Assembly: GCA_004173185.1 (NCBI GenBank) | Contig: SEFZ01000006.1 | Span: forward strand, 1-64,000 | Length of the DNA stretch: 64,000 nucleotides | Direction: 5' to 3' | From: Sphingomonadales bacterium | GTDB lineage: Bacteria > Pseudomonadota > Alphaproteobacteria > Sphingomonadales > Sphingomonadaceae | Shown here: in pieces, positions 1 through 7,108 of the stretch | How the letters are laid out: each line of letters opens with the position of its first letter | Numbering within the stretch: the first letter of the stretch is position 1 | Made by a program: the position numbers and the translations under genes | Notes under the pieces: generated by a model | Told to the model about the DNA's origin: nothing | Seen by the model: the letters and a program-made list of their open reading frames with translations, nothing else | Database searches by the model: none

Positions 1-112
1 ATCATCCTGTGGAGCATTGCCAGCGAGATCGCCCGCCACCCCAGCCGCCGCCATCATGGTCGTCGTCCGTCGCGTGGCGGGCGATCTCGCTGGCAATGCT
101 CCACAGGATGAT
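1..112. repeat. Perfect 39-bp inverted repeat at the window edge
   Basis: Bases 1-39 are the exact reverse complement of bases 74-112, with a 34-base spacer. The match stops at position 40/73 and could continue left of the window. It lies inside the 3' part of a TPM-domain gene. The arm at 74-112 codes in frame for a natural-looking segment, while the arm at 1-39 gives a tail unlike the Gly/Ser-rich ends of this family. A fold-back artefact at a contig end explains this best; a real hairpin is possible. Confidence 0.9.
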
Positions 113-790
113 CGGCAATGCGCCGCCATCCCCGCCGCCGCCGCGATAGCGCCGTCCGCCGCGTCCCCCGAAGATCATCGGGAGCACGAAGAAGGCGACG
201 ACGATGCCGATGAACAGCACCCCGAACGGGAAGCCGCCACCGCCGTTGCGGCTGCCCGCGGGGCCGCGTGCATCCGCCGCCGCCTTGGCCTTGGCCTCCG
301 CAGCCTCGAGCGGCAGCTTCATCTGCTCGCCGATCGCCTGCGCGCCGGCAACGATGCCGCCGGGCATGTCGCCTTCCTTGAATTTGGGAATGATGATCTG
401 GTTGATGATCTGGCTCGAGAGCGCGTCGGTCATGATCGGCTCTAGCCCGTAGCCGACTTCGATCCGCACTTTGCGCTCGTTGGGCGCGACGATCAGGAGG
501 ATGCCGTTATTGGCTTCCTTGTCGCCAAGCCCCCAGGCGCGACCGAGTCGATAGCCATAATCCTCGATCGGATAATCTTCGAGGTTGGGGATCGTCGCGA
601 CGACGAACTGGCGCGTCGTATCCTTTTCGATGCCTTCCGAAAGCTGGGTGAGCTGCGCCACCTGTTCCGCGGAAAGTATCTTGGCCGCATCGACCACCGG
701 CTCGCGGTCACGCTTCGGAAAATTCTGCGCGGTCGCCGTGAGCGGCGTCAGCGTCAGCAGCAGGACCAGCAGGCCACGCAACAATCTCAT
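2..790 (-). CDS. TPM-domain (YgcG-like) secreted/membrane protein, suspect 3' end
   Basis: 262 aa as read. A signal peptide (about residues 1-21, cleavage after ATAQ) is followed by a TPM domain (about 30-155) with the family pattern of PIEDYG, NNGILLIVAP and KVRIEVGYGLE. A membrane segment (about 190-208) and a Gly-rich tail follow, the usual YgcG/TPM architecture. TPM domains are linked to photosystem repair in plants; the bacterial role is poorly known, though a pairing with LemA is common. It is the last gene of lemA-TPM-TPM, and its ATG overlaps the upstream stop (ATGA, 787-790). The final 13 residues (RSRWQCSTG and just before) are encoded by the inverted copy at 1-39, so the true C-terminus is probably different and lies outside this sequence. 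Confidence 0.85.
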   Translation of the reverse strand: MRLLRGLLVLLLTLTPLTATAQNFPKRDREPVVDAAKILSAEQVAQLTQLSEGIEKDTTRQFVVATIPNLEDYPIEDYGYRLGRAWGLGDKEANNGILLIVAPNERKVRIEVGYGLEPIMTDALSSQIINQIIIPKFKEGDMPGGIVAGAQAIGEQMKLPLEAAEAKAKAAADARGPAGSRNGGGGFPFGVLFIGIVVAFFVLPMIFGGRGGRRYRGGGGDGGALPIILWSIASEIARHATDDDHDGGGWGGGRSRWQCSTG

Positions 791-1281
791 GAACTAATCT
801 CTCGAATAATGCCTTCGCTGCCGGCGAGGATGCCGGCCGACATATCGCCCTTCTTGAAGTGCGGCAGGATCGCTTCCTGGATGATCGTGGCCGCCTCGTC
901 GTTGGTCAGCGCTTTCTCCAGCCCCTTGCCGACTTCGATGCGCACTTTGCGATCCACGGGCGAAACGACGAGCAACACGCCATCGTTGATGTCCTTGCGC
1001 CCGATGCCCCAGAAATTGCCAAGCTCGCGGCCATAATCCTCGATGGTCTGTCCGCCGAGGGTCTTCACCGTGACGACCACGAACTGATGCTTGGTGCGCA
1101 TCTCCACACTCGCCAATTGCGCGGCAAGCTTGGCCTCCGGGGTTTGCGGCAAGATGTCCGCCGCATCGACCACGCGCCCGGTCAGTTCGGGAAACGCATA
1201 GCCGGCGGGCGGAACCTTGGGAGGCGTGGCGGCGCTACAGGCTGCCAGCGCCCCGCAAAGCAGGAGTGCGCGCAGTTTCAG
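787..1281 (-). CDS. TPM-domain lipoprotein, probable CTG start
   Basis: Second TPM-domain protein, about 164 aa with the start chosen here. The first conventional start, GTG at 1171-1173, would begin at the edge of the TPM domain and leave the protein without an export signal. In-frame sequence upstream reads KLRALLLCGALAAC, a textbook lipoprotein signal with lipobox LAAC, and opens at a CTG (1279-1281) overlapping the lemA stop as CTGA. The frame is closed by TAA at 1288-1290, so no ATG is available. I infer a CTG start coupled to lemA translation; a sequencing error near 1280 is the alternative. The TPM core has TIEDYG, NDGVLLVVSP and KVRIEVGKGLE, closely paralogous to the downstream gene. 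Confidence 0.75.
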   Translation of the reverse strand: MKLRALLLCGALAACSAATPPKVPPAGYAFPELTGRVVDAADILPQTPEAKLAAQLASVEMRTKHQFVVVTVKTLGGQTIEDYGRELGNFWGIGRKDINDGVLLVVSPVDRKVRIEVGKGLEKALTNDEAATIIQEAILPHFKKGDMSAGILAGSEGIIREISS

Positions 1282-1859
1282 CTGCCGTTACCGAAACTGA
1301 CCGTCGGCGCGACGTCTGCACCGGCCTTGGCTTCGAACGGCACCATCGGCTTGGCGCCGTGGAAAATCTTCGCGCCGATCGCATCGGGGAAGGTGCGGAT
1401 GAGCGTGTTATAGCTCTGCACCGAAGCGTTATAATCGCGGATCGAGATCGCAATGCGGTTCTCAGTGCCTTCGAGCTGGCTCATGAACGTCGCGAAATTG
1501 GCCTGGCTCTTGAGGTCCGGATAGGCCTCCTGAAGCCGCTGGAGCGACAGGGTCAGGCCATTTTGCGCCTGATTGAACGCCGCGACCTTGGCCGGATCGG
1601 TAAGATCGTCGCCGCTCAGCTGGATGCGATTCGCACCGGCGCGGGCATTGGTCACATCGCTCAGGATCTTGCCTTCGGACGCGGCGGCACCCTTCACGGT
1701 TTCGACAAGGCCGGGGATCAAATTGGCGCGGCGTTGATAATTGGTCTGCACGTCGGCCCATTTGGCCTTGGCGGCTTCCTCGGCAGTCGGAACGCTATTG
1801 AGCCCGCAGGCCGACAGCATCGCAGCCGCTGCAAGAGCCAGAACAGCACGCATCTTCAT
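1278..1859 (-). CDS. lemA: LemA family lipoprotein
   Basis: 193 aa. N-terminal lipoprotein signal with lipobox LSAC (Cys at about residue 18), then the LemA helical domain with the recognisable NYQRRANLIPGLVETVKG segment and IRDYNASVQSYNTLIRTFP near the end. The family length fits. Its exact biochemical role is not established; LemA genes sit beside TPM/YgcG genes in many bacteria, as here. A GGAGGA ribosome site lies five bases before the ATG. It is first of a three-gene coupled operon on the minus strand, divergent from mscL with an 88-base shared promoter region. Confidence 0.92.
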   Translation of the reverse strand: MKMRAVLALAAAAMLSACGLNSVPTAEEAAKAKWADVQTNYQRRANLIPGLVETVKGAAASEGKILSDVTNARAGANRIQLSGDDLTDPAKVAAFNQAQNGLTLSLQRLQEAYPDLKSQANFATFMSQLEGTENRIAISIRDYNASVQSYNTLIRTFPDAIGAKIFHGAKPMVPFEAKAGADVAPTVSFGNGS

Positions 1860-1947
1860 TGCATTCCTCCACCAAAGTGCCTTGCTCTAATACGGCACTC
1901 GCGCAAGATGGCGAAGACGAAATCGGAAACAAGAGGGAGACTCACCG

Positions 1948-2382
1948 ATGCTCAAGGAATTCCAGGCATTCATTGCGCGCGGCAACGTGCTCGATCTCGC
2001 CGTTGCGGTGATCATCGGCGCGGCATTCGGCAAGATCGTCAGCTCGCTGACCGACGATATTCTGATGCCGCTGATCGGCAAGGTTTTCGGTGGACTCGAT
2101 TTTTCGAGCTATTTCCTGATCCTCGGCGACGTGCCGGCGGCTCTGGTCGGCTCGTCCGATTATGAAGCACTCAAAAAGGCCGGCGTGCCGCTGCTCGGTT
2201 ATGGTGCCTTCATCACCGTGGCGGTCAATTTCCTCATCGTCGCCTTCATCATCTTCATGGTCATCCGTTCGGTGAACAAGGTGATGCCCAAGGCCGAGGA
2301 AGCGCCCGCAGCGGCTCCGGTCGAGGCTGCGGACATCGCATTGCTCCGCGAAATCCGCGACGAACTGCGCAAGAAGGCTTAG
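1948..2382 (+). CDS. mscL: Large-conductance mechanosensitive channel MscL
   Basis: 144 aa, normal MscL length. Inner-membrane pentameric channel that opens under membrane tension on osmotic downshock. The N-terminal amphipathic helix and first membrane segment carry the family signature (FIARGNVLDLAVAVIIGAAF, GKIVSSLTDDILMPLIG). A periplasmic loop and second membrane helix (VNFLIVAFIIFMVIRSVNK) follow, with a charged cytoplasmic C-terminal helix (LLREIRDELRKK). An AGAGGGAG ribosome site precedes the ATG. It stands alone, followed by an intergenic palindromic repeat. Confidence 0.97.
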   Translation: MLKEFQAFIARGNVLDLAVAVIIGAAFGKIVSSLTDDILMPLIGKVFGGLDFSSYFLILGDVPAALVGSSDYEALKKAGVPLLGYGAFITVAVNFLIVAFIIFMVIRSVNKVMPKAEEAPAAAPVEAADIALLREIRDELRKKA

Positions 2383-2388
2383 CCTCTA

Positions 2389-2512
2389 ACGGTCACCCCG
2401 GCCTTGTGCCGGGGGACACCGGGCGGCAGCCAACGGACTGGAGGCTCCAGCCGCCAACTTCGCGGCGCCGTCGCCCCCCGGCACAGGCCCGGGAGTTACA
2501 AAATAAGAGCAA
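2389..2512. repeat. GTCACCCCGG-type intergenic palindromic repeat
   Basis: The space after mscL holds a segment starting GGTCACCCCGGCCTTGTGCC and ending with a partly complementary CCCCCCGGCACAGGCCCGGG, about 120 bases with GC-rich arms. The internal string CGGGGGACACCGGGC recurs at about 3178-3192. It looks like an intergenic repeat of the kind abundant in sphingomonad genomes. The right arm could also act as a terminator for mscL or the convergent Rrf2 gene. Confidence 0.55.
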
Positions 2513-2524
2513 ACCCGGTTCGGG

Positions 2525-2956
2525 TTAAGCGGCGGCCAGTTCTTCCGCGACGGCATTGGCAAGGCTGGTGCCGTCAAGAATGCGCGCAGTCTCGTCGCGA
2601 ACCCGCGCCATCGCCAGCCGGATCCCGCAAGCGGCCTCGTCCTTGCAATCGTTGCAGGGGCGATAGGCGGTGCGGCTGACGCAGGGCACCAAGGCCAGCG
2701 GCCCTTCGATCACCCGAATGATCTCGCCCAGCGAAATCAGATGGGCGGCGCGCGCGAGCCGATATCCGCCCATCTTGCCGCGCGTCGAGACGAGGAACCC
2801 CGCCTCGCGCAGATCGGCAAGGATGAGTTCGAGGAACTTGCGCGGCACATTGGCTTCGGCAGCAATCCGGTTCATCGGAATCGGATTGCCCGCGGCGGGT
2901 TCGCCGGCAAGAAAAAGCATCGCACGCAACGCATAACGGGACCGCTGGGTCAGCAT
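2525..2956 (-). CDS. Rrf2 family transcriptional regulator with Cys cluster
   Basis: 143 aa from the ATG giving MLTQRSRYALRAM, the usual Rrf2 start; an upstream in-frame ATG would add 24 unrelated residues. The N-terminal winged helix-turn-helix (about 1-85) includes IAAEANVPRKFLELILADL and TRGKMGGYRLAR. A Cys cluster follows (PCVSRTAYRPCNDC then CGIR, four Cys), typical of Rrf2 proteins that bind an Fe-S cluster and sense redox, iron or NO. No obvious target gene is adjacent; this is a second Rrf2 protein besides the suf regulator at about 42 kb. The specific signal is unknown. Confidence 0.9.
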   Translation of the reverse strand: MLTQRSRYALRAMLFLAGEPAAGNPIPMNRIAAEANVPRKFLELILADLREAGFLVSTRGKMGGYRLARAAHLISLGEIIRVIEGPLALVPCVSRTAYRPCNDCKDEAACGIRLAMARVRDETARILDGTSLANAVAEELAAA

Positions 2957-3179
2957 CGCCAAGCCCATGCCAAGCGAATGCCCGATTGTGAAGGGCTTGG
3001 CTCCGGTATGCCCTTTTATTTCCCGCACATGTGCTTATATGGATACTGCCGGGTTCGCCCGGCTATGAGGATAAACGACGGCGTGCAATAGGCGCAGCGG
3101 ACCCGGGGGCAGTACCCGGCGGCTCCACCATAACCGGTGGTGTATCTGGACACCGTTTCTGACGGGGCCGAACCGGTAC

Positions 3180-3207
3180 GGGGGACACCGGGCAACAGAA
3201 GTCCCCC
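3180..3207. terminator. Hairpin at the end of the DUF418 gene
   Basis: Perfect 7-bp arms GGGGGAC (3180-3186) and GTCCCCC (3201-3207) lie 9 bases beyond the DUF418 stop. There is no U-tract, so termination is only a suggestion. The left arm is shared with the repeat-like string also found after mscL. The remaining space 3029-3179 contains further short GC-rich palindromes and no convincing gene. Confidence 0.35.
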
Positions 3208-3215
3208 ACTTTGCC

Positions 3216-4427
3216 CTATAATTTGAACGGCTGGCGCTCGCCATAAGTGAAGCTGCGCCACACCCATTCGGCGGGGCCGAAGCGATAGCGCTTGAGCCAC
3301 CAGATGCTGAAGGCGATCTGTAGCGCATAGAAACCGAGCGCCAGCAGCAGAGAGAAGGTCGCGCCCGCATACGGCAGCAGACCGAGACCAAAGCCATAGA
3401 ACACGAAGAAGAAGAGCAGGCTCTGCGTCAGATAATTGGTCAGCGCCATCTGTCCGGCGGCGCCCAGTCCGCTCAGCAGCCGCTTCATTCGCCCCTTGTG
3501 CCACAGCACCACCAACGTGGCGGCATAGCCGAGTGGCAGGAGCAATTGGCTGGTGCGCCCGAGCAGGTTCATCCCGTAATTCCAGGGCGACGGCACCTTG
3601 ATCCCCAGATTGTACAATAGCGGCCCGATACCCGCGATCAGCAGCCCCGAGACGAGCAGGATCGGCGCCCATTTGCGGAAACCCGCTGCGTAAAGCTGGG
3701 TGTTCTGCATCCAGCCCTGCCGGAAAATCCAGCTACCGAGCAGGAAGCGGCCGAGAATCCAGCCGAGATAGGCCGGACCGATCGGCATCAGGTATAATTC
3801 GGCGGTGGAGCCGATCCAGAGCTCGCGAACATAAGCGAGATAATCATGGCCCATGAACACCGCATAGCGCCGCGCGGTGCCCGCATCCTGTATGGCGACC
3901 CACCAGGGCGCCTGCCCCTGCGGCACGGTCATGTCGGCATAGAGCCGCAGGGCGACCGTCGTCAGCAGCGTCAGCGCCAGACCGGCAACTAGCAGCGCCC
4001 AGTTCGGCCAGCGCCGCGTGAGGATCAGCAGGAAACCCATCGCGGCGTAAGCGTTGAGGATGTCGCCCATCCACAGCAGCAAGGCGTGCGCGACGCCTAG
4101 GATGAGGAGGAAACTCAGCCGGCGCAGATAAAGCCGCGTGCCGTCCGCGCCGCGCGCCTGCGCCCGATCGAGGAACAGCGCGAAGCCCAGCCCGAACAGC
4201 ATTGAGAACAGCGCCTGCGCCTTACCCTGCATCAGCCAGCTCGAAAGCGGCCCGACCACCCGATCGACCGGTGCGAGCCAGAGCTTGTCGAGAATATCCG
4301 GCGCCATCGCCAGATCGGCATGCTCGAAAAGGTTCATCCAGAGGACGCCGAACAGCGCGAAGCCGCGAATGATGTCGAGTTCGGGCATCCGGTCCGTGCC
4401 GGTTACCGCCATGGCTTGCGCCGTCAT
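3216..4427 (-). CDS. DUF418 family inner-membrane protein
   Basis: 403 aa polytopic membrane protein of the DUF418 (YeiB-like) family. The N-terminus carries the family start RMPELDIIRGFALFGVLWMN, followed by about ten hydrophobic segments. The DUF418 region proper occupies the C-terminal half (about 225-395), including GAAGQMALTNYLTQSLLFF and ending WLKRYRFGPAEWVWRSFTYG. Length is normal. The biochemical role of the family is not established; some members have been discussed as transport or envelope proteins. It stands alone on the minus strand, divergent from the small secreted-protein genes at 4.6 kb. Confidence 0.9.
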   Translation of the reverse strand: MTAQAMAVTGTDRMPELDIIRGFALFGVLWMNLFEHADLAMAPDILDKLWLAPVDRVVGPLSSWLMQGKAQALFSMLFGLGFALFLDRAQARGADGTRLYLRRLSFLLILGVAHALLLWMGDILNAYAAMGFLLILTRRWPNWALLVAGLALTLLTTVALRLYADMTVPQGQAPWWVAIQDAGTARRYAVFMGHDYLAYVRELWIGSTAELYLMPIGPAYLGWILGRFLLGSWIFRQGWMQNTQLYAAGFRKWAPILLVSGLLIAGIGPLLYNLGIKVPSPWNYGMNLLGRTSQLLLPLGYAATLVVLWHKGRMKRLLSGLGAAGQMALTNYLTQSLLFFFVFYGFGLGLLPYAGATFSLLLALGFYALQIAFSIWWLKRYRFGPAEWVWRSFTYGERQPFKL

Positions 4428-4580
4428 GTGCGTTTCCCCCGCACGTCGAAATCACGTGCCTGCATAATTCAGCATGTTCGCGGGAAAGACACAACCGTGC
4501 GGCAAGTATCGCCATGCACTGTCCGAAATATCCAATCCCTTTATTTGCGCATCCCTGAAGATCGTGACCGGACGGTGGAG

Positions 4581-4601
4581 CCGTTCAGCGCAGTCGAAGG
4601 G
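4581..4601. repeat. Fragment of a TCGAAGGG-type repeat supplying a ribosome site
   Basis: CCGTTCAGCGCAGTCGAAGG plus one G resembles half of the dispersed repeat (CCGCTCACCCTGAGC... and TTCGACAGGG forms) seen complete at 35562-35642 and 62228-62290. Its GAAGGG end lies six bases before the ATG at 4608 and serves as the Shine-Dalgarno sequence. Confidence 0.45.
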
Positions 4602-4607
4602 ATTTTC

Positions 4608-4934
4608 ATGATCGCGATGAAGTTTCGTCTGGCCGGGATTGCCGCCGCAGTCTTCGCCGTCTCCACTGCAACTCCGGCGCTTGCCGGCACCGGGTGCAAT
4701 GGGGTGGTCAACATCTTCGTCTGGGGCTGTGCGCCGTGGGACAATAATAACGGGCCGAACTACCCGTATTATCGCAAAAAGGCCGTGACGATCCCCAAGC
4801 AGGGTACCCAGATCGTCACCAAGGATGGCGTCCAGATGGCGCTGCGCAACGGCACCTATTATCCGCTGATCGGCAATTGCGGCGGATGCCTGCTCGGCAA
4901 CGACGCGGGCAGCTTACGGGTTTGGACGCAGTGA
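4608..4934 (+). CDS. Small secreted protein, GTGCNGV/CAPWDNNNGP family (copy 1)
   Basis: 108 aa, not a family I recognise. A signal peptide (MKFRLAGIAAAVFAVSTATP, cleavage at about ALA-G) precedes a short mature protein. It opens with GTGCNGV and FVWGCAPWDNNNGP, with two Cys ten residues apart, then a YPYY box, a KxVTIPKQ segment and a C-terminal CGGC. A paralogue at 8796-9113 shares signal peptide layout, the Cys pair, the Trp/Asn-rich box and the following basic segment. The start at 4608 has GAAGGG six bases upstream; ATG 4617 is also possible. The stop overlaps the next gene as GTGA. Secretion is likely and a disulfide plausible; function unknown. Confidence 0.75.
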   Translation: MIAMKFRLAGIAAAVFAVSTATPALAGTGCNGVVNIFVWGCAPWDNNNGPNYPYYRKKAVTIPKQGTQIVTKDGVQMALRNGTYYPLIGNCGGCLLGNDAGSLRVWTQ

Positions 4935-5341
4935 GGCACATGCACGCGTTTGCGACCGCCCTGGCCGCCTTCTGCCTCGCTGGAACTGCGCACGCGCAGG
5001 ATGCCGAGCGCGTGTTTCAGCCGGGCGAACTGGTAAAGCCGGGCGGCGGCGCGACCTGGAAGATCCTGCAATGCCGCCCCGAGCGAGTGAGCCGCGACAT
5101 CGAATGCGAGTTCGTCGTCTGGAAGAATGGCGGCGCAGCCAGCATCCGGAACTGGATGATGGCCAGCCAGATCGCCGCGGGCGAAGCGCGCGTGAAGGAA
5201 GCCGAGGCGCTTGCCGGCATGACCGAGATGCCGCCCACGCCCCCGGCTGCGGAGCCCGCAACGCCTTTGCCCGCTGCACCCGCTCCCCCTGCGTCGCCAG
5301 ACGCGATGCCCCCGGCAACCGATCCGGCGGCGCCGCAATGA
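4931..5341 (+). CDS. Secreted protein with WKNGGAAS motif (gene 2 of cassette)
   Basis: 136 aa from GTG at 4931, which overlaps the previous stop (GTGA); ATG at 4940 is the alternative. A signal peptide ending GTAHAQ leads to a small domain (about 25-75) with PGELVKPGGGATWKIL, then CEFVVWKNGGAASIRNW. The tail is Ala/Pro-rich and low-complexity (about 95-136). The GGGxTxKIL...WKNGGAAS core is shared with the next gene, so the two are diverged duplicates. I do not recognise the domain. Coupling by overlapping stops and starts makes this the middle of a three-gene secreted cassette. Confidence 0.7.
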   Translation: MRHMHAFATALAAFCLAGTAHAQDAERVFQPGELVKPGGGATWKILQCRPERVSRDIECEFVVWKNGGAASIRNWMMASQIAAGEARVKEAEALAGMTEMPPTPPAAEPATPLPAAPAPPASPDAMPPATDPAAPQ

Positions 5342-6105
5342 GGGTGCTATCGGCGGCGGCCGCGCTTCTGGCGACAGCATCGGCCGCGCATGCGCAACAG
5401 GCGCTGGTCTATCTCCCCGCAGGCGCGATCCTGGAGACCGGCGGGGGCCAGACCCTCAAGATACTCAAGTCGGTCAAGCATCCGCAGTATAATTGGACGC
5501 TGTGCGACGTGGTTGCGTGGAAGAATGGCGGGGCGGCGAGCGCCGTTTCCACCACCGACTGTGCCGATCTGCTCAAGGCCGTCAACGCGGCGCGCGATGC
5601 CAAGGGGCTCCCGTGGCTTACCGCAGCGCAGATCCGTGTGGGGCCACAAGTGGCGGGTGCTGCGGCACCGGCCATCCCTGCGGCCGCTCCGCCAGCGATG
5701 GCCCTGACCGGAAAGTGCGGGCGCACCGCATATATCGGCCCGGTTCCGGGCACGACGCCGGCATCCACGGCATTGTTCAAGCGCCGGATCGCCGATCTCT
5801 ATACGATGGCGGAGCGCGCGCCCTATTATTACGGCGTGACCTTCGAAGCCTTCAAGACGGGCGCTCCCATCCGTAACACCGTCAGCAACCAGCCCGGCGT
5901 CGGCGCGGTTCGCGTCAATTCGGGCGCGCCGGTGAACGCGCTGATGTACCCGGTCTCCAGCACCTATGTCGTGTGCGAGCAATCGCCGGGTCAGGCCGAG
6001 CGCCGCCGCATCGTCAATTCGCATTATTGTTTCGTGAGCGCGGTCAACGAATGGATCTGTGCGGGCGGAGGAGGACCGCCCCCGCTGATCACTTCGTTGC
6101 GCTGA
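5338..6105 (+). CDS. Secreted protein with WKNGGAAS motif and Cys-containing C-terminal domain
   Basis: 255 aa; ATG overlaps the previous stop (ATGA). A signal peptide (cleavage at about AHAQ-Q) is followed by an N-terminal copy of the WKNGGAAS domain (AILETGGGQTLKIL ... CDVVAWKNGGAAS). An Ala/Pro linker follows, then a C-terminal region (about 125-255) with CGRTAYIGPVPG, YYYGVTFEAFKTG and four Cys, ending in a Gly/Pro-rich stretch. I do not recognise the C-terminal region. It ends 17 bases inside the convergent AraC gene. Third gene of the cassette starting at 4608; periplasmic or outer-surface location is inferred from the signal peptide. Confidence 0.7.
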   Translation: MRVLSAAAALLATASAAHAQQALVYLPAGAILETGGGQTLKILKSVKHPQYNWTLCDVVAWKNGGAASAVSTTDCADLLKAVNAARDAKGLPWLTAAQIRVGPQVAGAAAPAIPAAAPPAMALTGKCGRTAYIGPVPGTTPASTALFKRRIADLYTMAERAPYYYGVTFEAFKTGAPIRNTVSNQPGVGAVRVNSGAPVNALMYPVSSTYVVCEQSPGQAERRRIVNSHYCFVSAVNEWICAGGGGPPPLITSLR

Positions 6106-6979
6106 TCCGGTCCGCGGCTGCGGGGTGAAGGCCCTGCAGCCCGGCACCGTTCAAATCCCGCCGCACATCGGCCGAGCGCCGCATGATTTCGCGCGGGGAA
6201 TTGAAATATTCGGTGGGCGACATGCCCATATAATCGCGGAAATCGCGGTTGAAATGCGCCTGATCGAAATAGCCATCGTCGATCAGGCCGGTCAGCGGCT
6301 TGTCGAGCACGCCGCGCACGCGCTCGAGCGTACGCTGGAAGCGCTTCTGGCGGAGCAACGCCTTGGACGGGAAGCCGAACGCTTTCAGGCACAAACGGCG
6401 CAAGGTGCGCTCCGAAACATTCGCGGCGGCGGCAAAGGCGGCAACGTCTTCCGGCACGTCGAGCAATGCATGGTGGACCATCGCGATGCGCGGATCAGGC
6501 GCGCGGCGCGATTGCATCCGCGCGACCAGCCAGCCATCGAGCGCAGCGGCGATCGCGGCATCGTCGGACGCTGCGTCGATTGCCCCGGCGATGGCATCCG
6601 CTTCCTCGCGCCCGATCACATCGGCCAGCTCACACACGTCATTGCTGAGCGAATCGGCAGACACATCGAACAGATGCGCCCAGCCAACCGGCGTAAGCCC
6701 TGCGCCGAGCAGCATCCCCGCTCCCGTCGGCCCGAACATGCCAGATCGGTCAGTCGGCCCAAACAAAGCCGCGCGCTCGGCCGCCGGGCCTGAATAGCCA
6801 TCGACGGTGAGGATCCATTCGCCGCGCGGGGCGAAGCGGATATTGCCCGGCCCGGCCAGATAATGATCCTGCATCGGCCCAAAGGTCTCGACGATATAAT
6901 AAGCGTCGATCAGCCCGTTCAGCGCCGGCGAAGGGCGCAGCATGCGAACCGAGACGGGGGGCGGGCCAGCGTTCATCAC
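6089..6979 (-). CDS. AraC family transcriptional regulator (module copy 1)
   Basis: 296 aa. An N-terminal sensor region (about 1-170) with RFAPRGEWILTVDGY and GAGLTPVGWAHLFDV leads to a C-terminal AraC-type double helix-turn-helix (about 190-275). The latter includes NVSERTLRRLCLKAFGFPSK, DDGYFDQAHFNRDFRDYMGM and the SPTEYF end. It is clearly paralogous to the AraC protein at 7763-8647: both share FGFPxKxLLRxxRFxRTL and a C-terminal LQ/QVLHP-like tail. Each copy lies beside one member of the GTGCNGV secreted-protein pair, so these regulators may control them. The effector is unknown. Its 3' end overlaps the convergent secreted-protein gene by 17 bp. Confidence 0.9.
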   Translation of the reverse strand: MMNAGPPPVSVRMLRPSPALNGLIDAYYIVETFGPMQDHYLAGPGNIRFAPRGEWILTVDGYSGPAAERAALFGPTDRSGMFGPTGAGMLLGAGLTPVGWAHLFDVSADSLSNDVCELADVIGREEADAIAGAIDAASDDAAIAAALDGWLVARMQSRRAPDPRIAMVHHALLDVPEDVAAFAAAANVSERTLRRLCLKAFGFPSKALLRQKRFQRTLERVRGVLDKPLTGLIDDGYFDQAHFNRDFRDYMGMSPTEYFNSPREIMRRSADVRRDLNGAGLQGLHPAAADRISATK

Positions 6980-7108
6980 GGCATCTCGATCAAGAGGATG
7001 GAGGCGTATAGGAGACTCGAACGCCGCGAAGTTTGCATGGCGGGGGCTTGCGAGTCTCGCTGAAAGAATCGCCGGCTGGTTATTCGGCTGCGCGCCGATA
7101 GCGCGCGA

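Noticed and set aside
2389..2512. Possible CRISPR or tandem repeat array
   Set aside because: There is one palindromic segment with imperfect arms and no regularly spaced direct repeats; no cas gene is in the window.
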